Origin: Dama dama
Taxonomy: Eukaryota > Chordata > Mammalia > Artiodactyla > Cervidae
Direction: 5' to 3'
NCBI RefSeq assembly: GCF_033118175.1
Contig: NC_083714.1
Span: 11,966,001-12,030,000 of the forward strand
Length of the DNA: 64,000 bases
Made by a program: the position numbers and the translations under genes. Positions 1 to 10,616 of this stretch are shown piece by piece. Within the stretch, counting starts at the first letter, position 1, and the number at the start of each line of letters is the position of its first letter. Below the pieces are notes generated by a model that ran no database searches, was not told where the DNA came from, and saw only the letters and a program-made list of their open reading frames with translations.

Positions 1-468
1 GTCTTCTTCTTCTGGGACTCCTATGATTCGAATGTTGGGGCGTTTCACATTGTCCCAGAGGTCCCTGAGGTTGTCCTCATTTCTTTTGATTCTTTTTTCT
101 TTTTTCCTCTCTGCTTCATTTATTTCCACCATTTTATCTTCTCCCTCACTTATCCTATCTTCTGTCTCCGTTATTCTACTCTTGGTTCCCTCCAGAGTGT
201 TTTTGATCTCATTTATTGCATTATTCATTTTTAATTGACTCTTTTTTATTTCTTCTAGGTCTTTATTAAACATTTCTTGCATCTTCTCAATCTTTGTCTC
301 CAGGCTATTTATCTGTAACTCCATTTTGTTTTCAAGATTTTGGATCATTTTTATTATCATTACTCTAAATTCTTTTTCAGGTAGATTCCCTATCTCCTCC
401 TCTTTTGTTTGACTTGGTGGGCATTTTTCATGTTCCTTTACCTTTTGGATATTTCTTTGCCTTTTCAT
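1..468 (-). CDS. L1 ORF1 protein, N-terminal 156 codons (runs off window)
   Basis: The minus-strand frame from an ATG at 468-466 stays open for 156 codons to the window edge. It starts MKRQRNIQKVKEHEKC and is rich in K, E, N and Q with heptad-like spacing, as expected for the ORF1p coiled coil. It reaches the conserved RNEDNLRDLWDNVKRPNI junction into the RNA-recognition domain, followed by IIGVPEEED. ORF1p is the trimeric RNA-binding protein that coats L1 RNA in the cytoplasm. No frameshift or stop is seen in the part present. The start is chosen because the frame begins at this ATG directly after the long noncoding 5' UTR; an upstream in-frame start was not excluded. Confidence 0.75.
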   Translation of the reverse strand, partial: MKRQRNIQKVKEHEKCPPSQTKEEEIGNLPEKEFRVMIIKMIQNLENKMELQINSLETKIEKMQEMFNKDLEEIKKSQLKMNNAINEIKNTLEGTKSRITETEDRISEGEDKMVEINEAERKKEKRIKRNEDNLRDLWDNVKRPNIRIIGVPEEED

Positions 469-3160
469 CTTGTTTAGATTGCTGTGTCTGGAGTAGGCTT
501 TCTGTATTCTGGAGGTCTGTGGTTCCTTTTTATTGTGGAGGTTTCACCCAGTGGGTGGGGTTGGACGATTGGCTTGTCAAGGTTTCCTGGTTAGGGAAGC
601 TTGTGTCGGTGTTCTGGTGCATGGAGCTGGATTTCTTCTCTCTGGAGTGCAAAGGAGTGCCCAGTAATGAGTTTTGAGATGGGTCTATGTGTTAGGTGTG
701 ACTTTGGGCAGCCTGTATGTTGATGCTCAGGGATATGTTCCTGCGTGGCTGGAGAATTTGCGTGGTATATCTTGCTCTGAAATTTACTGGCTCTTGGGTG
801 GTGGTTGGTTTCAGTGTAGGTATGGAGGCTTTTGGATGGTGTCTTATTACTTAATGTTCCGTGTAGTCAGGAGTTTTCTGGTGTTCTCAGGTTTTGGGCT
901 TAAGTCTCCTGCCTCTGGATTTCAGTTTTATTCTTCCAGTAGTCTCAAGACTTCTCCAACTATACAGCACTGATAATAAAACTTCTAGGTTAATGGTGAA
1001 AAGATTCTCCACTGTGAGGGACACCCAGAGAGGTTCACAGAGTTACATGAAGAAGAGGAGAGGGAGGAGGGAGATAGAAATGAGCAGGAGGAGAAAAAGA
1101 GGGACTCAAGAGGAGAGAGAGAGATCTACGCAGCTGTCTGTTCCCAGAGTGTTCTCCGTAGCCCAGACACCCACAAAGGTTCACAGAATTGGATTGGGAA
1201 GAGAAGGGGAAAGGAGGAAATAGAGGTGTTCTGAGATAGGAAACAGAGAGTCAAGATTGGGAGAGAATAATCAACACACTCCTGAATAAAAATGGGAACT
1301 GAATACTAGATTCTTAAATGTCCACAATTTATATCATATACTGAAAAACAAAGATTAAAAATCTAGAGTAGAGGTTAGACTCTTAAAGATACAATATTAA
1401 AAACAAGAACACAAAAAATTTTAGAGATATATATGAAGTTCGGTTTAAAAATAGGGCTTCTCTTTTTTGTTTTTTGCAAGGTTATAGTGAAATGAGAATG
1501 AAAATTAAGGAGTAGTAGAGGAGTAATAGAGGACTTTAAAAGAAAATAATAGAAAAAGAAGAAAAAAAAAAGAAACAAAAAACAAGAAAAAATTTTTTTT
1601 CCTAATTAAAAAAATCATAAAAGTATATGAAAATGAAAGTTAAGGAGTAGTGGGGGAGTAATAGGGAATTTTAAAAGAAAATAAAAAAGAAAAAAAAATT
1701 TTTTTTTTTACTTAAAAAAAAAAGTAAAATATATATCTAGGAATTTCTCCAGAGCTGTTGCAGTCAGTGTGGGTTTGGTTCAGTTTCAGATAGCTCCTCG
1801 TTCCAGCTTACACTTCTCGATATCTACAGGCCCCTTCTGGTGTAGTCGGTGTTATCTACAGGGATTTTAATCTGTTGCACTGGTCCCTTCTGAAGCAGTT
1901 CCCTTTGTTTATTTGGCTTCTGTTTGCCGGTCTCTTCAGTGTCTAATTTCCGCCCTGACACAGGCGGGCGGAGGTGGTCTCTTGTTCAGGTTCACTAGTT
2001 CAGTCCTGCTGTGGGGAGGGAGGGGTGCTGCAGGCAGATATCGCTGTGTGTGGGTAGCACTCACTGTGTTCCGGCCACACTGGGTTTGCCCCGCTCACAG
2101 GTGTGTGCTCTCCCCATCTACGCTGCTCAGGCTCCCGGCTGCTCTATATGGAGGGTGCCCTGCGTTGCGTGCGGTTCCAGTTTTCAGGTGTTCCACAAAA
2201 GCGCGGACTCCGTTGCGCCTGTATTTTGTGCCTTCCCCGGCCCGAGCAGCTCAGGCAGCCAGGAGCTTGACGGGCGCACTCTCCCCGGGTGTGGTGCGCC
2301 TTCTCCCCTTCGCGCCCCCAGCCTCAGTTTCCGACCGCACCGGTCGGGTGCATTCGCTTTGAGTTTAGCCGCGACCCTCCCGGCGGATGTCGACCATCCA
2401 GAATCTCAGGAAGTCTTTGGTTAGAAACTGGTGGCCTGTTTGCAGTGTGGTAGGGGATGCCGTCTTTGGGGCCAAGTTTGCCCCTTTCCCCTCCCCCCCT
2501 GCCTCCTGCCTCCGGCGGGGCTGGGCCGGTCCGCAGCCTGCGAGCTCTTCTCTGGACTTGCTCAGACCCTTTGTTCTGCGAACGGCCAGCAGTGTGTTCG
2601 GGCAGTTAATTATCTCTCTCTCTTTTGCTGTCCCACAGTTTAAGTTGGAATCTCACAAAAGCTCCCTCCGATTGTCCTCAGGGCACTCAGGCCCGGTCCT
2701 TACCCTAAGCAATGCTGCCCACTCCTCTCCGTTCCGCCCCCACTTGCTGGTGGCGCATGTGGGCGTCTGGGGTACTTTTCTGCTGGGAGTTGCTTTTAGG
2801 CATGTAATCTGTGGGTTTTATTTATTCTTCCCCTCCCAGTCAGGTTGCCCTCCGAGATTCAAACACTTCCCCCAGACCCGCCAGTGCGAGGGTTTCCCGG
2901 TGTTGGGAAACTTCCTCTATTAAGACTCCCTTCCTGGGACAGGTCTCCGTCCCTAGCTCTTTTGTCTCTCTTTTTATCTTTTATATTTTGTCCTACCTCC
3001 TTTCGAAGACAATGGGCTGCTGTTCTGGGCTCCTGATGACCTCAGCTAGCGATCAGAAGTTGTTTTGTGAAGTTTGCTCTGCATTCAATTGTTCTTTTGA
3101 TGAATTTGTAGGAGAGAAAGTGGTCTCCCCATCCTATTCCTCTGCCATCTTGGCTCCTCC
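469..3160 (-). promoter_or_regulatory. L1 5' UTR / internal promoter region with YY1-like site
   Basis: This is the noncoding leader of the antisense L1. At 3144-3152 the minus strand reads CAAGATGGC, about 9 nt from the element start, which matches the YY1 site that positions L1 transcription initiation in other mammals. The 1900-2800 part is CpG-dense compared with flanking DNA. Short open frames on the plus strand here lack coding features and are chance. Confidence 0.6.
1492..1695 (-). repeat. Tandem duplication in the L1 5' UTR (about 135-bp period)
   Basis: The stretch starting at 1492 (ATGAGAATGAAAATTAAGGA on the plus strand) recurs with few changes at 1627 (ATGAAAATGAAAGTTAAGGA). Each copy is followed by a similar GAGTAATAG...TTTTAAAAGAAAATAA segment and an A-rich run. 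It looks like a partial tandem duplication inside the 5' UTR. Confidence 0.7.
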
Positions 3161-3475
3161 CTCTTTTGATTTCTGATCTTTTGAATGTGACATATATTTT
3201 AATATCTGAAGCTTTGAAAGTCTTATCTTTAAGCCATTTTTCTTGAAATTTCACCAATATATGTCTTGGTGTGAGTCTTTTATTATTCATTTTTGTTGGG
3301 CTCTAAGTGAGTCTTTCCAATTTGAAGACTATTGACTTTTAGTTCTAGGAATTTGTCTTTTATTATTTGCTAATGGCTTCCCCCTCTTCTCCCTTTTCTC
3401 TTTCTGGGACTCTTATGAGCCAGATTTCAGACACCCTAGATTTTCCCTCTTATTTTAAGAAATCTTTTCTTCTAC
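3161..3475 (-). mobile_element. Old HAL1/L1-like ORF1 remnant, left part (split by provirus)
   Basis: The segment has the pattern of an antisense old L1/HAL1 ORF1 region (for example CTGGGACTCTTATGAGCCAGATTTCAGA). The sequence continues logically after the provirus at 10448. It is highly decayed and non-coding. Confidence 0.45.
3472..3475. repeat. Provirus target-site duplication, left copy (CTAC)
   Basis: CTAC lies directly before the left LTR start at 3476 and is repeated at 10444-10447 directly after the right LTR. A 4-bp duplication is usual for gammaretrovirus-like integrases. Confidence 0.75.
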
Positions 3476-3934
3476 TGTTGCAGAAACCAGTAATTGAGAA
3501 ACCAAGCACCACACTTGAAGAGTTGGAGAATTCAGGTTTATCACACTGGTGGGACCAGAGGAGTTAACACTTTAAGCTCTGAGCCCCGAACAAAAGGGTT
3601 CTAGAGTTTTTATAGACAGACTATAGTGGGCAACACTGGCTGCTAATAGGCTGCTTTAAACTAAGGGGTTTCATGTGTGTGGTAACAGGAGTCAAGATGG
3701 GGAGAGGGATGCCTGACCTTTACACAGATAGGCATGATTAAACAGGTTTGCAGGGGCAGGGCAATTGCAAAGAGCAGGACAAGGGTGAGTGAGGTAAGCT
3801 CCAGTTCCTAGTATTGTAAGTCCCTGATTTCTGAGACTACGTGACCTTAGTGATCCAAACTTTGCAAGGAGCAAGCTGAGTTACAGAGGCAGAACAAGCA
3901 GGAGGTTATGTAAAATTTTAACTTTTCCTCTTCA
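3476..3934 (-). repeat. 3' LTR of antisense class I ERV
   Basis: This 459-bp unit is nearly co-linear with 9988-10443, in the same orientation. On the minus strand it starts TGAAGAGG and ends CAACA, obeying TG...CA. A TATAAAAA box lies on the minus strand near 3610, and the R/U5 side reads toward the CAACA end. Point differences and a small indel separate it from the other LTR, so the insertion is not very recent. Confidence 0.9.
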
Positions 3935-3947
3935 TTCTCCCCTCTCA
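3935..3947 (-). other. Polypurine tract of the provirus
   Basis: On the minus strand GAGAGGGGAGAA directly abuts the LTR start TGAAGAGG. This is the expected plus-strand DNA priming site of a retrovirus, and its position supports the minus orientation. Confidence 0.75.
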
Positions 3948-4161
3948 ATGCTTCTATCACTCGTTGTAGAAAGCATCATCTCATGTTTTAGTAAGATATT
4001 CAGAGCTCCCTATCATTTAGGAGACTATATTGAGCTTTTGCCATTTGTAACATTATGGATTCAATCCGAGAGGTTATGAACTGGGTAATTGCATTGAGAA
4101 TACAAGCGCCAAACAAGAGCACTGCAAAGAGCATGAAGAGAGGACCTGTTAAAGGGAGAAG

Positions 4162-4395
4162 TCACGATGCCCAGCTCATGACTGGGCATGGATGCCCAGA
4201 TATTGTTTCAATCACCCCAGGAATTAGTTTCTCCCTCCTTTTCATGATTTGTTCCCTTAGCTGTTGGGCCGTGTCCCTGACTATTTCTGATTGGTTTACA
4301 TAAAAGCAGCATTCTTCATTCAAGAAGAGGAAGAGTCCTTTTTCAGCTGTCAGTAGGTCTAGCCCTCTCCTATTCTGTAAAACCACCTCAGCCAA
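4162..4395 (-). pseudogene. ERV envelope transmembrane-subunit remnant
   Basis: A 78-codon open stretch contains the features of a gammaretroviral TM ectodomain: an LQNRRGLDLLT segment, where the immunosuppressive-domain-like motif lies, followed by a C-x6-CC arrangement ending in EECCFYVN. Upstream surface-subunit sequence is not in a continuous frame, and the frame closes shortly after. It is a broken, old copy with no sign of a complete envelope gene. Confidence 0.75.
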
Positions 4396-4510
4396 GGAGT
4401 CTAGTTGGTCCTGTAACTAGTTGATCCTGTAGCAAAGAGCACAGCAATAATACCAATTAGGGATAGAGGCCAGCATTGACAATGAAAATCTATCAATGTT
4501 TTGATAGCCG

Positions 4511-4640
4511 GATCCTCAAGCTTCTGCTGTGCGTTGGCCAGCCAGCTGCTAGAGTGTGGCTAGAGCAAGGATGAAGAATCCTCAAGCTTCTGCTGTGTGT
4601 TGACTAGTCAGCTTCCAGAGTGACTAGAGCAGGGCTCAGC
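4511..4640. repeat. About 66-bp tandem duplication in ERV env region
   Basis: GATCCTCAAGCTTCTGCTGT at 4511 is followed by AATCCTCAAGCTTCTGCTGT at about 4577. The similarity continues through a CAGC...AGAGTG...CTAGAGCA segment in both copies. The two copies have diverged by several substitutions and a small deletion. Confidence 0.7.
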
Positions 4641-4699
4641 GTCCTTCTTGGGTGAGGGCCGTTGCCTTTGGAACTGGACCTTGAGGAGGTTTTTGGGGT

Positions 4700-5250
4700 C
4701 CTAAACTGCTTTCCAGGTGTCCTCGTCACAGGAAGTAGCTGCCTTCTTGACTGTGGTGTGGTGGATCCAAGGGATGACATGTATAACTAACAGCAGTAGG
4801 GGTTGCCAGGACAACTGTGTGAGGGCCTGTCCAAACTGGCTGAAGTGTGTGTTTTGTTTTTTGTTTTTTAATCTAATCTTTAACCCATACATCATCTCCT
4901 GGCTGATAGGGATGAACCCACTTGCCCAAAGGAATGGGTGTCCTTTCTAAGATTCCTCGGGCAATATGGCAGAAGACTTTTCCAGGGCTGGAAGGTGTCA
5001 GGACACCTCCAGGTCAGCTAGTTGTTGGTGGTCTCCCTTGAGCTTTTTTTTTTTTTATCACTGGGGGTGGTCTCCTGTATAAGATCTCAAAGGGAGAATA
5101 GCCTGAGGACCTCAGGGTACATTTACAGAGGGAGATGAGAGTCCACAGAATGCTTGTTCTAGCACTGTCTGGGTGTTGGCCAGGGGATATTCTTATTGTA
5201 CTACTACTTGAAGAAACAAACTTAACAAGAAAATTAAAGATATATGGCCC
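4700..5250 (-). pseudogene. ERV integrase C-terminal remnant
   Basis: Broken minus-strand frames carry two landmarks of a gamma-like integrase C-terminus: SPFEILYRRPPP near 5050-5110, and PWIHHTTVKKA near 4730-4780, just before the env region. Frameshifts and in-frame stops separate the pieces, so no enzyme can be made. Order and strand agree with the LTR orientation. Confidence 0.65.
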
Positions 5251-6158
5251 AAAGATTAATAGACATAGGAAAGCTGCTGGGGGGCTAGCCAGGAGAACCA
5301 GGTCCAGACATTGATTCGTGACATTAGTGTTTCTCTAGGTATGAGAAGATGCAAGAATTTGGACTCATAAAAATCTTTACTGAAAACATCTGACTATCTG
5401 AAGGCCTGTTTTTCCCAGAGCACAGAGTGCCTTATTTTTTGTCTCCCCCTGAACTCCTTTCAAGGGGGTGTTGAAGGTCAGCATCTTGTAGTGGTCATGA
5501 TTTAATCTTTGTAGAGGCAGCTGGCATGGGCCAACTTTCAGTCAGCAGGGCCCCTTCATAGCCATATATTTGACCATGTTTTGGGGGCATTTCATGGTCA
5601 TTGTGTCCCACGGTGTTGGGAAGGCTCATTCCCAGATCTAACAAAGACTCCATTGAGAGGCCACTCAGTGTGTTGTCACTAGACCAGGCCTTGTAAGTGG
5701 CAAAAGTCTCTAGACCATACCATACCATGCCTGTCTTACTAGCCTCTTGGTCCAGGAAAATATTTCCTCTTCTTGCTTGTTCCTATATCTAGAGTTACAT
5801 TATTACAATTATTGATCTCATGTGGAACTGCATATCAGTATTTTATCACAGGCTCAGTCATACATTTGGTAATGTAAGAAATAACCTTCTGAAGCAGGCT
5901 ACATAGAAAATAATATATCTGGCAGTTATTAGTGAGGTCACAAGCAAGAATTTAAGTCAAGAACTTTCATTGGGTATAGCCCAGTATACCCCAGGTCATC
6001 TGACTCAGTTAAATGATTATAGCCAAGTGTTCATCTCCTGGTTGTACATCATGGAGCATCTGACCTTTATCCAAAGATTGGTTACTGACATAAGCTTTAG
6101 AAACAATCTTAGAGTGTCCTTTTAAATAACTTAATTAAACCTTTTAGCAATATAACAT
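5251..6158. other. ERV-internal DNA without recognisable coding
   Basis: This stretch lies inside the provirus. An open 77-codon minus-strand frame at 5495-5728 has no recognisable domain. I see no conserved retroviral motif and treat it as noncoding or too decayed to place. Confidence 0.5.
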
Positions 6159-7583
6159 CAGTTCAGTTCAGTTGCTCAGTCATGTCTGACTCTTTGTGAC
6201 CCCATGGACTGCAGCGTGCCAGGCCTCCCTGTCCATCACCAACTCCTGGAGTTTACTCAAACTCATGTCCATTGAGTCAGTGATGCCATCCAACCATCTC
6301 ATCCTCTGTTGTCCCCTTCTCCTCCTGCCCTCAATCTTTCCCAGCATCAGGGTCTTTTCCAATGAGTCAGCTCATTGCATCAGGTGGCCAAAGTATTGGA
6401 GTTTCAGCTTCAACATCAGTCCTTCCAATGAACACCCAGGACTGATCTCCTTTAGGATGGACTGGTTGAATCTCCTTGCAGTCCAAGGGACTCTCAAAAG
6501 TCTTCTCCAACACCACAGTTCAAAAGCATCAATTCCTTGGCACTCAGCTTTCTTTATAGTCCAACTCTAACATCCATTCAGGACTACTGGAAAAATCATA
6601 GCCTTGACAAGACAGATCTTTGTTGGCAAAGTAATGTCTCTGCTTTTTAATATGCTGTCTAGGTTGGTCATAACTTTCCTTCCAAGGAGTAAGCGTCTTT
6701 TAATTTCATGGCTGCAGTCACCATCTGCAGTATTTTGGAGCCCCCTCAAAAAAAGTCTGCCACTGTTTCCACTGTTTCTCCATCTATTTGCCATGAAGTG
6801 ATGTGACTGGATGCCATGATCTTTGTTTTCTGAATGTTGAGCTTTAAGCCAACTTTTTCACTCTCCTCTTATACTTTCAAGAGGCTCTTTAGTTCTTCTT
6901 CGCTTTCTGCCATAAGGGTGGTGTCATCTGCATATCTGAGGTTATTGATATTTCTTCCAGCAGTCTTAATTCCAGCTTGTGCTTCATCCAGTCCAGCATT
7001 TCTCATGATGTACTCTGCATATAAGTTAAATAAGCAGGGTGACAATATACAGCCTTGATGTGCTCCTTTTCCTATTTGGAACCAGTCTGTTGTTCCATGT
7101 CCAGTTCTAACTGTTGCTTCTTGACCTGCGTACAGATTTCTCAAGAGGCAGGTCAGGTGGTCTGGTATTCCCATCTCTTGAAGAATTTTCCACAGTTTGT
7201 GGTGATCTACACAGTCAAAGGCTTTGGCATAGTCAATAAAGCAGAAATAGATGTTTTCTGGAACTCTCTTGCTTTTTTGATGATCCATCGGATGTTGGCA
7301 ATTTGATCTCTGGTTCCTCTGCCTTTTCTAAAACCAGCTTGAACATCTGGAAGTTCATGGTTCACGTATTGTTGAAGCCTGGCTTGGAGAATTTTGAGTA
7401 TTACTTTGCTAGCATGTGAGATGAGTGCAATTATGCGGTAGTTTGAGAATTCTTTGGGATTGCCTTTCTTAGGGATTAGAATGAAAACTGACCTTTTCCA
7501 GTCCTGTGGCCACTGCTGAGTTTTCCAAATTTGCTGGCATTTTGAGTATAGCACCTTCACAGCATCATCTTTATATAACATAA
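6159..7583 (-). mobile_element. Bov-B LINE, antisense, 5'-truncated, nested in the provirus
   Basis: The 3' end (minus strand) has the Bov-B terminus with (TGAAC)n-like repeats at 6159-6175. The 5' truncation is near 7575. An 11-bp duplication CAATATAACAT flanks it at 6148-6158 and 7584-7594. Minus-strand frames encode pieces of RTE-type reverse transcriptase: FIDYAKAFDCVDHHKLWKIL near 7180-7240 and the catalytic LRYADDTTL near 6905-6935. Frameshifts break the protein. Confidence 0.92.
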
Positions 7584-7594
7584 CAATATAACAT

Positions 7595-9640
7595 ATTACA
7601 TGTAACATATTAATGCATTATATATTATATATTAACATATAACATATTAACAATATAACATAACAAGTGAGTCTCAGAAGTGAGTGTTAGTAAGCACAGA
7701 CCTTAATTAACAAAACTAGAACTTAATATTCAGTGAAACATAATTTTTTTTTGGAGAACTCATTGTGAGTACATAACACTGTAGCCAGGGAAGGCTTTAG
7801 CCCATCAAATAAAAATGAGGTCTGTCAGGGAGCCAGGGAAAAGCCAAGTGGCCATCTTGAATTCCCCATAGCCCTGGCTCTTGAATTTTTAACTGTTGTT
7901 TTTCCATTTTTAATTTCCTGATTTAGGAGCAGACTATTGCCATGTTTTAAGGACATCAAGATAGCAAAAGCCTAACTGTGAGGGATTATTTTTTTGTAGA
8001 AGCAGAATGAACTTTGTCTACATGTAACATAATCATAAATAATGTTTATTTACTTCACCAAAGTAACAAAAAGATTTTAAAAACAAATATAAATCACTTA
8101 AAGGCAAAGACAATCATAATCTGTTATCAAAAGCTGCATTCTAAGAAAACTTTGTTCTCTAAACAGAGAGAAGACCAAATTCCATTCTGGTACCAGCTGA
8201 CTATTAATAACAAAATTTGTTTATCTGCTTAATCTTAGAAAGTCTTTTCCATAAATTTTGAAGAACTAGTAGTATTCTTCTAAAGGCATGAGGGTAAAAC
8301 CATAGAAGGCATGTTTAAAATCTGACCAATTGCAATTGACCAAGAAACCTGGTAATTTTTGTGATATGTAACACTTTAATATGATAACTAGAATTATAAT
8401 TGACCATATTTTATCAGGGCTTATCAGATCTATATGAATTTTACACAATTTTAGGATATTGATATTGGTAACATCAGCCATACATTTTAGCCTGAAAAGA
8501 TTTATCACCCCTTTAAAGCACTTCCCATGTAATTTAACATGTCCAGTGAACCAAGGTAGCTTAATAGCTCTTTGGGATGTCTCAGGGCCCCTCTGAAGCA
8601 TCCCAAAGTTAGCTAGAAGTCAAGTTATTTAGGAAGTTTTGTCAATAAATGTCAAAAGGGTTTATAACACTCAGTCAGGTAGGATCATATAAGTTACTGT
8701 GAAATAATAGTTATTCACTTAGCCAAAGTTAACAGAAGATTTCAAAGGTAAATGTAAAACAGATCAATTAAGAGGTAAAGAAACATATATCTATTATTAA
8801 AAGCAGTTCACCATATGAATGTCCTCTTATCAGAGAGAAAGGCCAAATTCAAGTTTTTGTACCAGCTTACTTTAAATTCATTTAGGCAAACTTAATTAAA
8901 TTTATTTTAAACTTAATCAGTCCTAACCATGCACAAAACTTTTTTTCAGGGTCCACTTTCCACAAACTTTTTAATCACTTTCTGTAATAGCCACCTGTAA
9001 GTCAGACCTACTTTCTTTTTCCTTTATAAAATGTAATTTTTTTTTATATCTTCTTTATTAAAAACATACATCTTCCTTATTAGATTAGCAAACAGACATT
9101 AATACTAGATATTTAATATTGAATATTTCCCAGTTTACATGAATCTGAAATTTATTTAGGTTAATTTTTCTTGTATTTAGAATTGTTTGATTTGTAAGCA
9201 CTTACTTTTCTTTAGGCCAATTAAATTAGAATTTACAATTTACAATTTCAACATGTTATCAGAAAAAAACAAAGACATACACTGAGACATACATAAATCC
9301 AGACAGACAGAGATCTTATAGTTTTCTGTTTGAGGTTTAAAATATTTCTTTGACCCCCTTTTTTTTTCTTTGCTTGAAGTTCTAATTTGCCCAAGGCTAA
9401 GATCTCAGGCACAGTGAGTGGGCTGTGTATTTCAAGGACATGAAAAGTGTTAACTTCAAGTTTTTTCCTAGGCAGGCCTTTTAACATGCTAGTTGTTTTT
9501 AATTACACATGCAAAAAGAATTGGTTTTGCAGTTTCCAAAAAGAAAAATTTCTCTCACTCTGTTCAATCAGCAATCATGCACTCACAATCTTTCAGAAGC
9601 TATCACAATGCCTCCCTTCTCCTGAGTCCCCAGTTCTCCC
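7595..9640. other. A/T-rich ERV-internal DNA with a diverged internal duplication
   Basis: No coding signal is visible. A segment at about 8041-8230 recurs in diverged form at about 8706-8890. Both have the order CCAAAGT-AACA-AAGATTT, then a TTATYAAAAGC core, then CAGAGAGAA-GACCAAATTC and a TACCAGCT motif. Immediately 3' of the nested Bov-B is an A/T-rich run of ATATTA/AACATAT repeats (about 7595-7665). Confidence 0.5.
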
Positions 9641-9965
9641 TATCTGATGCTCCCTTCTTGGGAGCTCCAAGGAGGTGATCAGTCTCCTCTTTTACCCGTT
9701 GGGGTAGGACCTGTCTGGGGACTGGCCCCAGGGCCTTACCTGATCCTATGGCCATTCCTGGTGTGTTGGTCTGTCCCGCCAATGAGTCCAGTCAGGGCTT
9801 AGCCGTCTGGAGAGTCAGAACACCGGTCCAAAAGAGAACCCAAAATACTGTCAGGTGGTGCACCTCCTTGTTTGTCTCTCCACTCAGTTCCACTTGGAGT
9901 GGGTTCCTTCACTCCAGCCCAGCCGAGCCACCAGTCTGGCAGCTCAGGAGGCTGACATGGTTGCA
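9641..9965 (-). other. ERV 5' leader with candidate splice donor
   Basis: The region lies between the primer-binding site and the A/T-rich interior. On the minus strand a CAG/GTAAGG donor-like sequence occurs at about 9734-9742, a position suitable for the subgenomic env message. G/C content is higher than in the interior. Confidence 0.4.
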
Positions 9966-9983
9966 ATCTCACTGGGGCCTCCA
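9966..9983 (-). other. Primer-binding site, resembling tRNA-Gln
   Basis: On the minus strand, four bases after the 5' LTR end, the sequence TGGAGGCCCCAGTGAGAT occurs. It resembles the complement of a mammalian tRNA-Gln 3' end (TGG AGG Y CCC A..GAGAT), with a few mismatches. The assignment to Gln is by memory of tRNA 3' ends. Confidence 0.6.
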
Positions 9984-9987
9984 GAAA

Positions 9988-10443
9988 TGTTGCAGAAACC
10001 AGTAATCGAGAAACCAAGCACCACATTCAGAGAGCTGGAGAACTCAGGTTTATTATGCCAGCGGGCCCAGAGGAGTTAACACTCCCAAGCTCTGAGCCCT
10101 GAACAAAGGGGTTCCAGAGTTTTTATAGACAGACTATAGTGGGCAACACTGCTGCTAATAGGCTGGTTTAAACTAAGGGGTTTCGTGTGCATGGGAACAG
10201 AGTCAAGATGGGGAGGGGGATGCCTGACCTTTACACACTGAGGCATGATTAAGCAGGTTTTCAGGGGCTGAGCAATTGCAAAGAGCAGGACAAGGGTGAG
10301 CAAGATAAGCTCCAGTCCCTAGTATTGTATGTCCCCACTTTCTGAGACTACATGACCTAAGTGATCCAGACTGCAAAGAGCAAGCTGAGTTACAGAGGCA
10401 GAATGAGCAGGAGGTTATGTAAACTTTTAACTTTTCTTCTTCA
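9988..10443 (-). repeat. 5' LTR of antisense class I ERV
   Basis: This is the partner of 3476-3934: same orientation, TG...CA ends on the minus strand and the same TATA box (GTTTTTATAGAC on the plus strand near 10117). CTAC at 10444-10447 is the right target-site duplication. Confidence 0.9.
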
Positions 10444-10447
10444 CTAC

Positions 10448-10600
10448 TTTTCATGACTTTATCTTCTAGGTCTAAGATGTTTCCTTAATTTTTCATTCAA
10501 TCCTTCTATTACAATTTTAATTTAAGGATTCATATTTTTACTAATAAGAGCTCTTTCTTGATCCTTGCTTCTTTTTTAGCACTCTGTCCTTGCTTTATGT
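10448..10600 (-). mobile_element. Old HAL1/L1-like remnant, right part
   Basis: This continues the element interrupted at 3475; ACTTTATCTTCTAGGTC and AAGAGCTCTTTCTTGATCC have the look of the antisense ORF1 region of old L1/HAL1. It is non-coding. Confidence 0.4.
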
Positions 10601-10616
10601 ATACAAACTTCAGTTA

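Larger units (their letters stand above)
1..3160 (-). mobile_element. LINE-1, bovine L1-BT type, antisense, 5' portion with complete 5' end
   Basis: Read on the minus strand the element begins at 3160 with GGAGGAGCCAAGATGGC, the usual start of mammalian L1s, and runs off the left edge of the window inside ORF1. About 2.7 kb of 5' UTR precedes ORF1. The 5' UTR is CpG-rich between about 1900 and 2800 and A/T-rich between about 1550 and 1730. The intact 5' end and the open ORF1 segment suggest a relatively young insertion. Whether ORF2 is intact cannot be judged because it lies outside the window. Confidence 0.85.
3935..9987 (-). mobile_element. Internal region of antisense class I (gamma-like) endogenous retrovirus
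   Basis: The DNA between the two LTRs carries a polypurine tract beside the 3' LTR and a primer-binding site beside the 5' LTR, both on the minus strand. An env transmembrane remnant (about 4162-4395) and an integrase C-terminal remnant (about 4700-5250) occur in the order expected for minus-strand pol then env. No convincing gag, protease or reverse transcriptase of the provirus itself is visible; the reverse transcriptase seen here belongs to a nested Bov-B (6159-7583). All retroviral frames are broken, and the A/T-rich 7600-9600 part looks noncoding. Confidence 0.8.

Noticed and set aside
1913..2923. Plus-strand frames of 137-178 codons at 1.9-2.9 kb
   Set aside because: They lie antisense to the L1 5' UTR in CpG-rich DNA; nothing supports coding.
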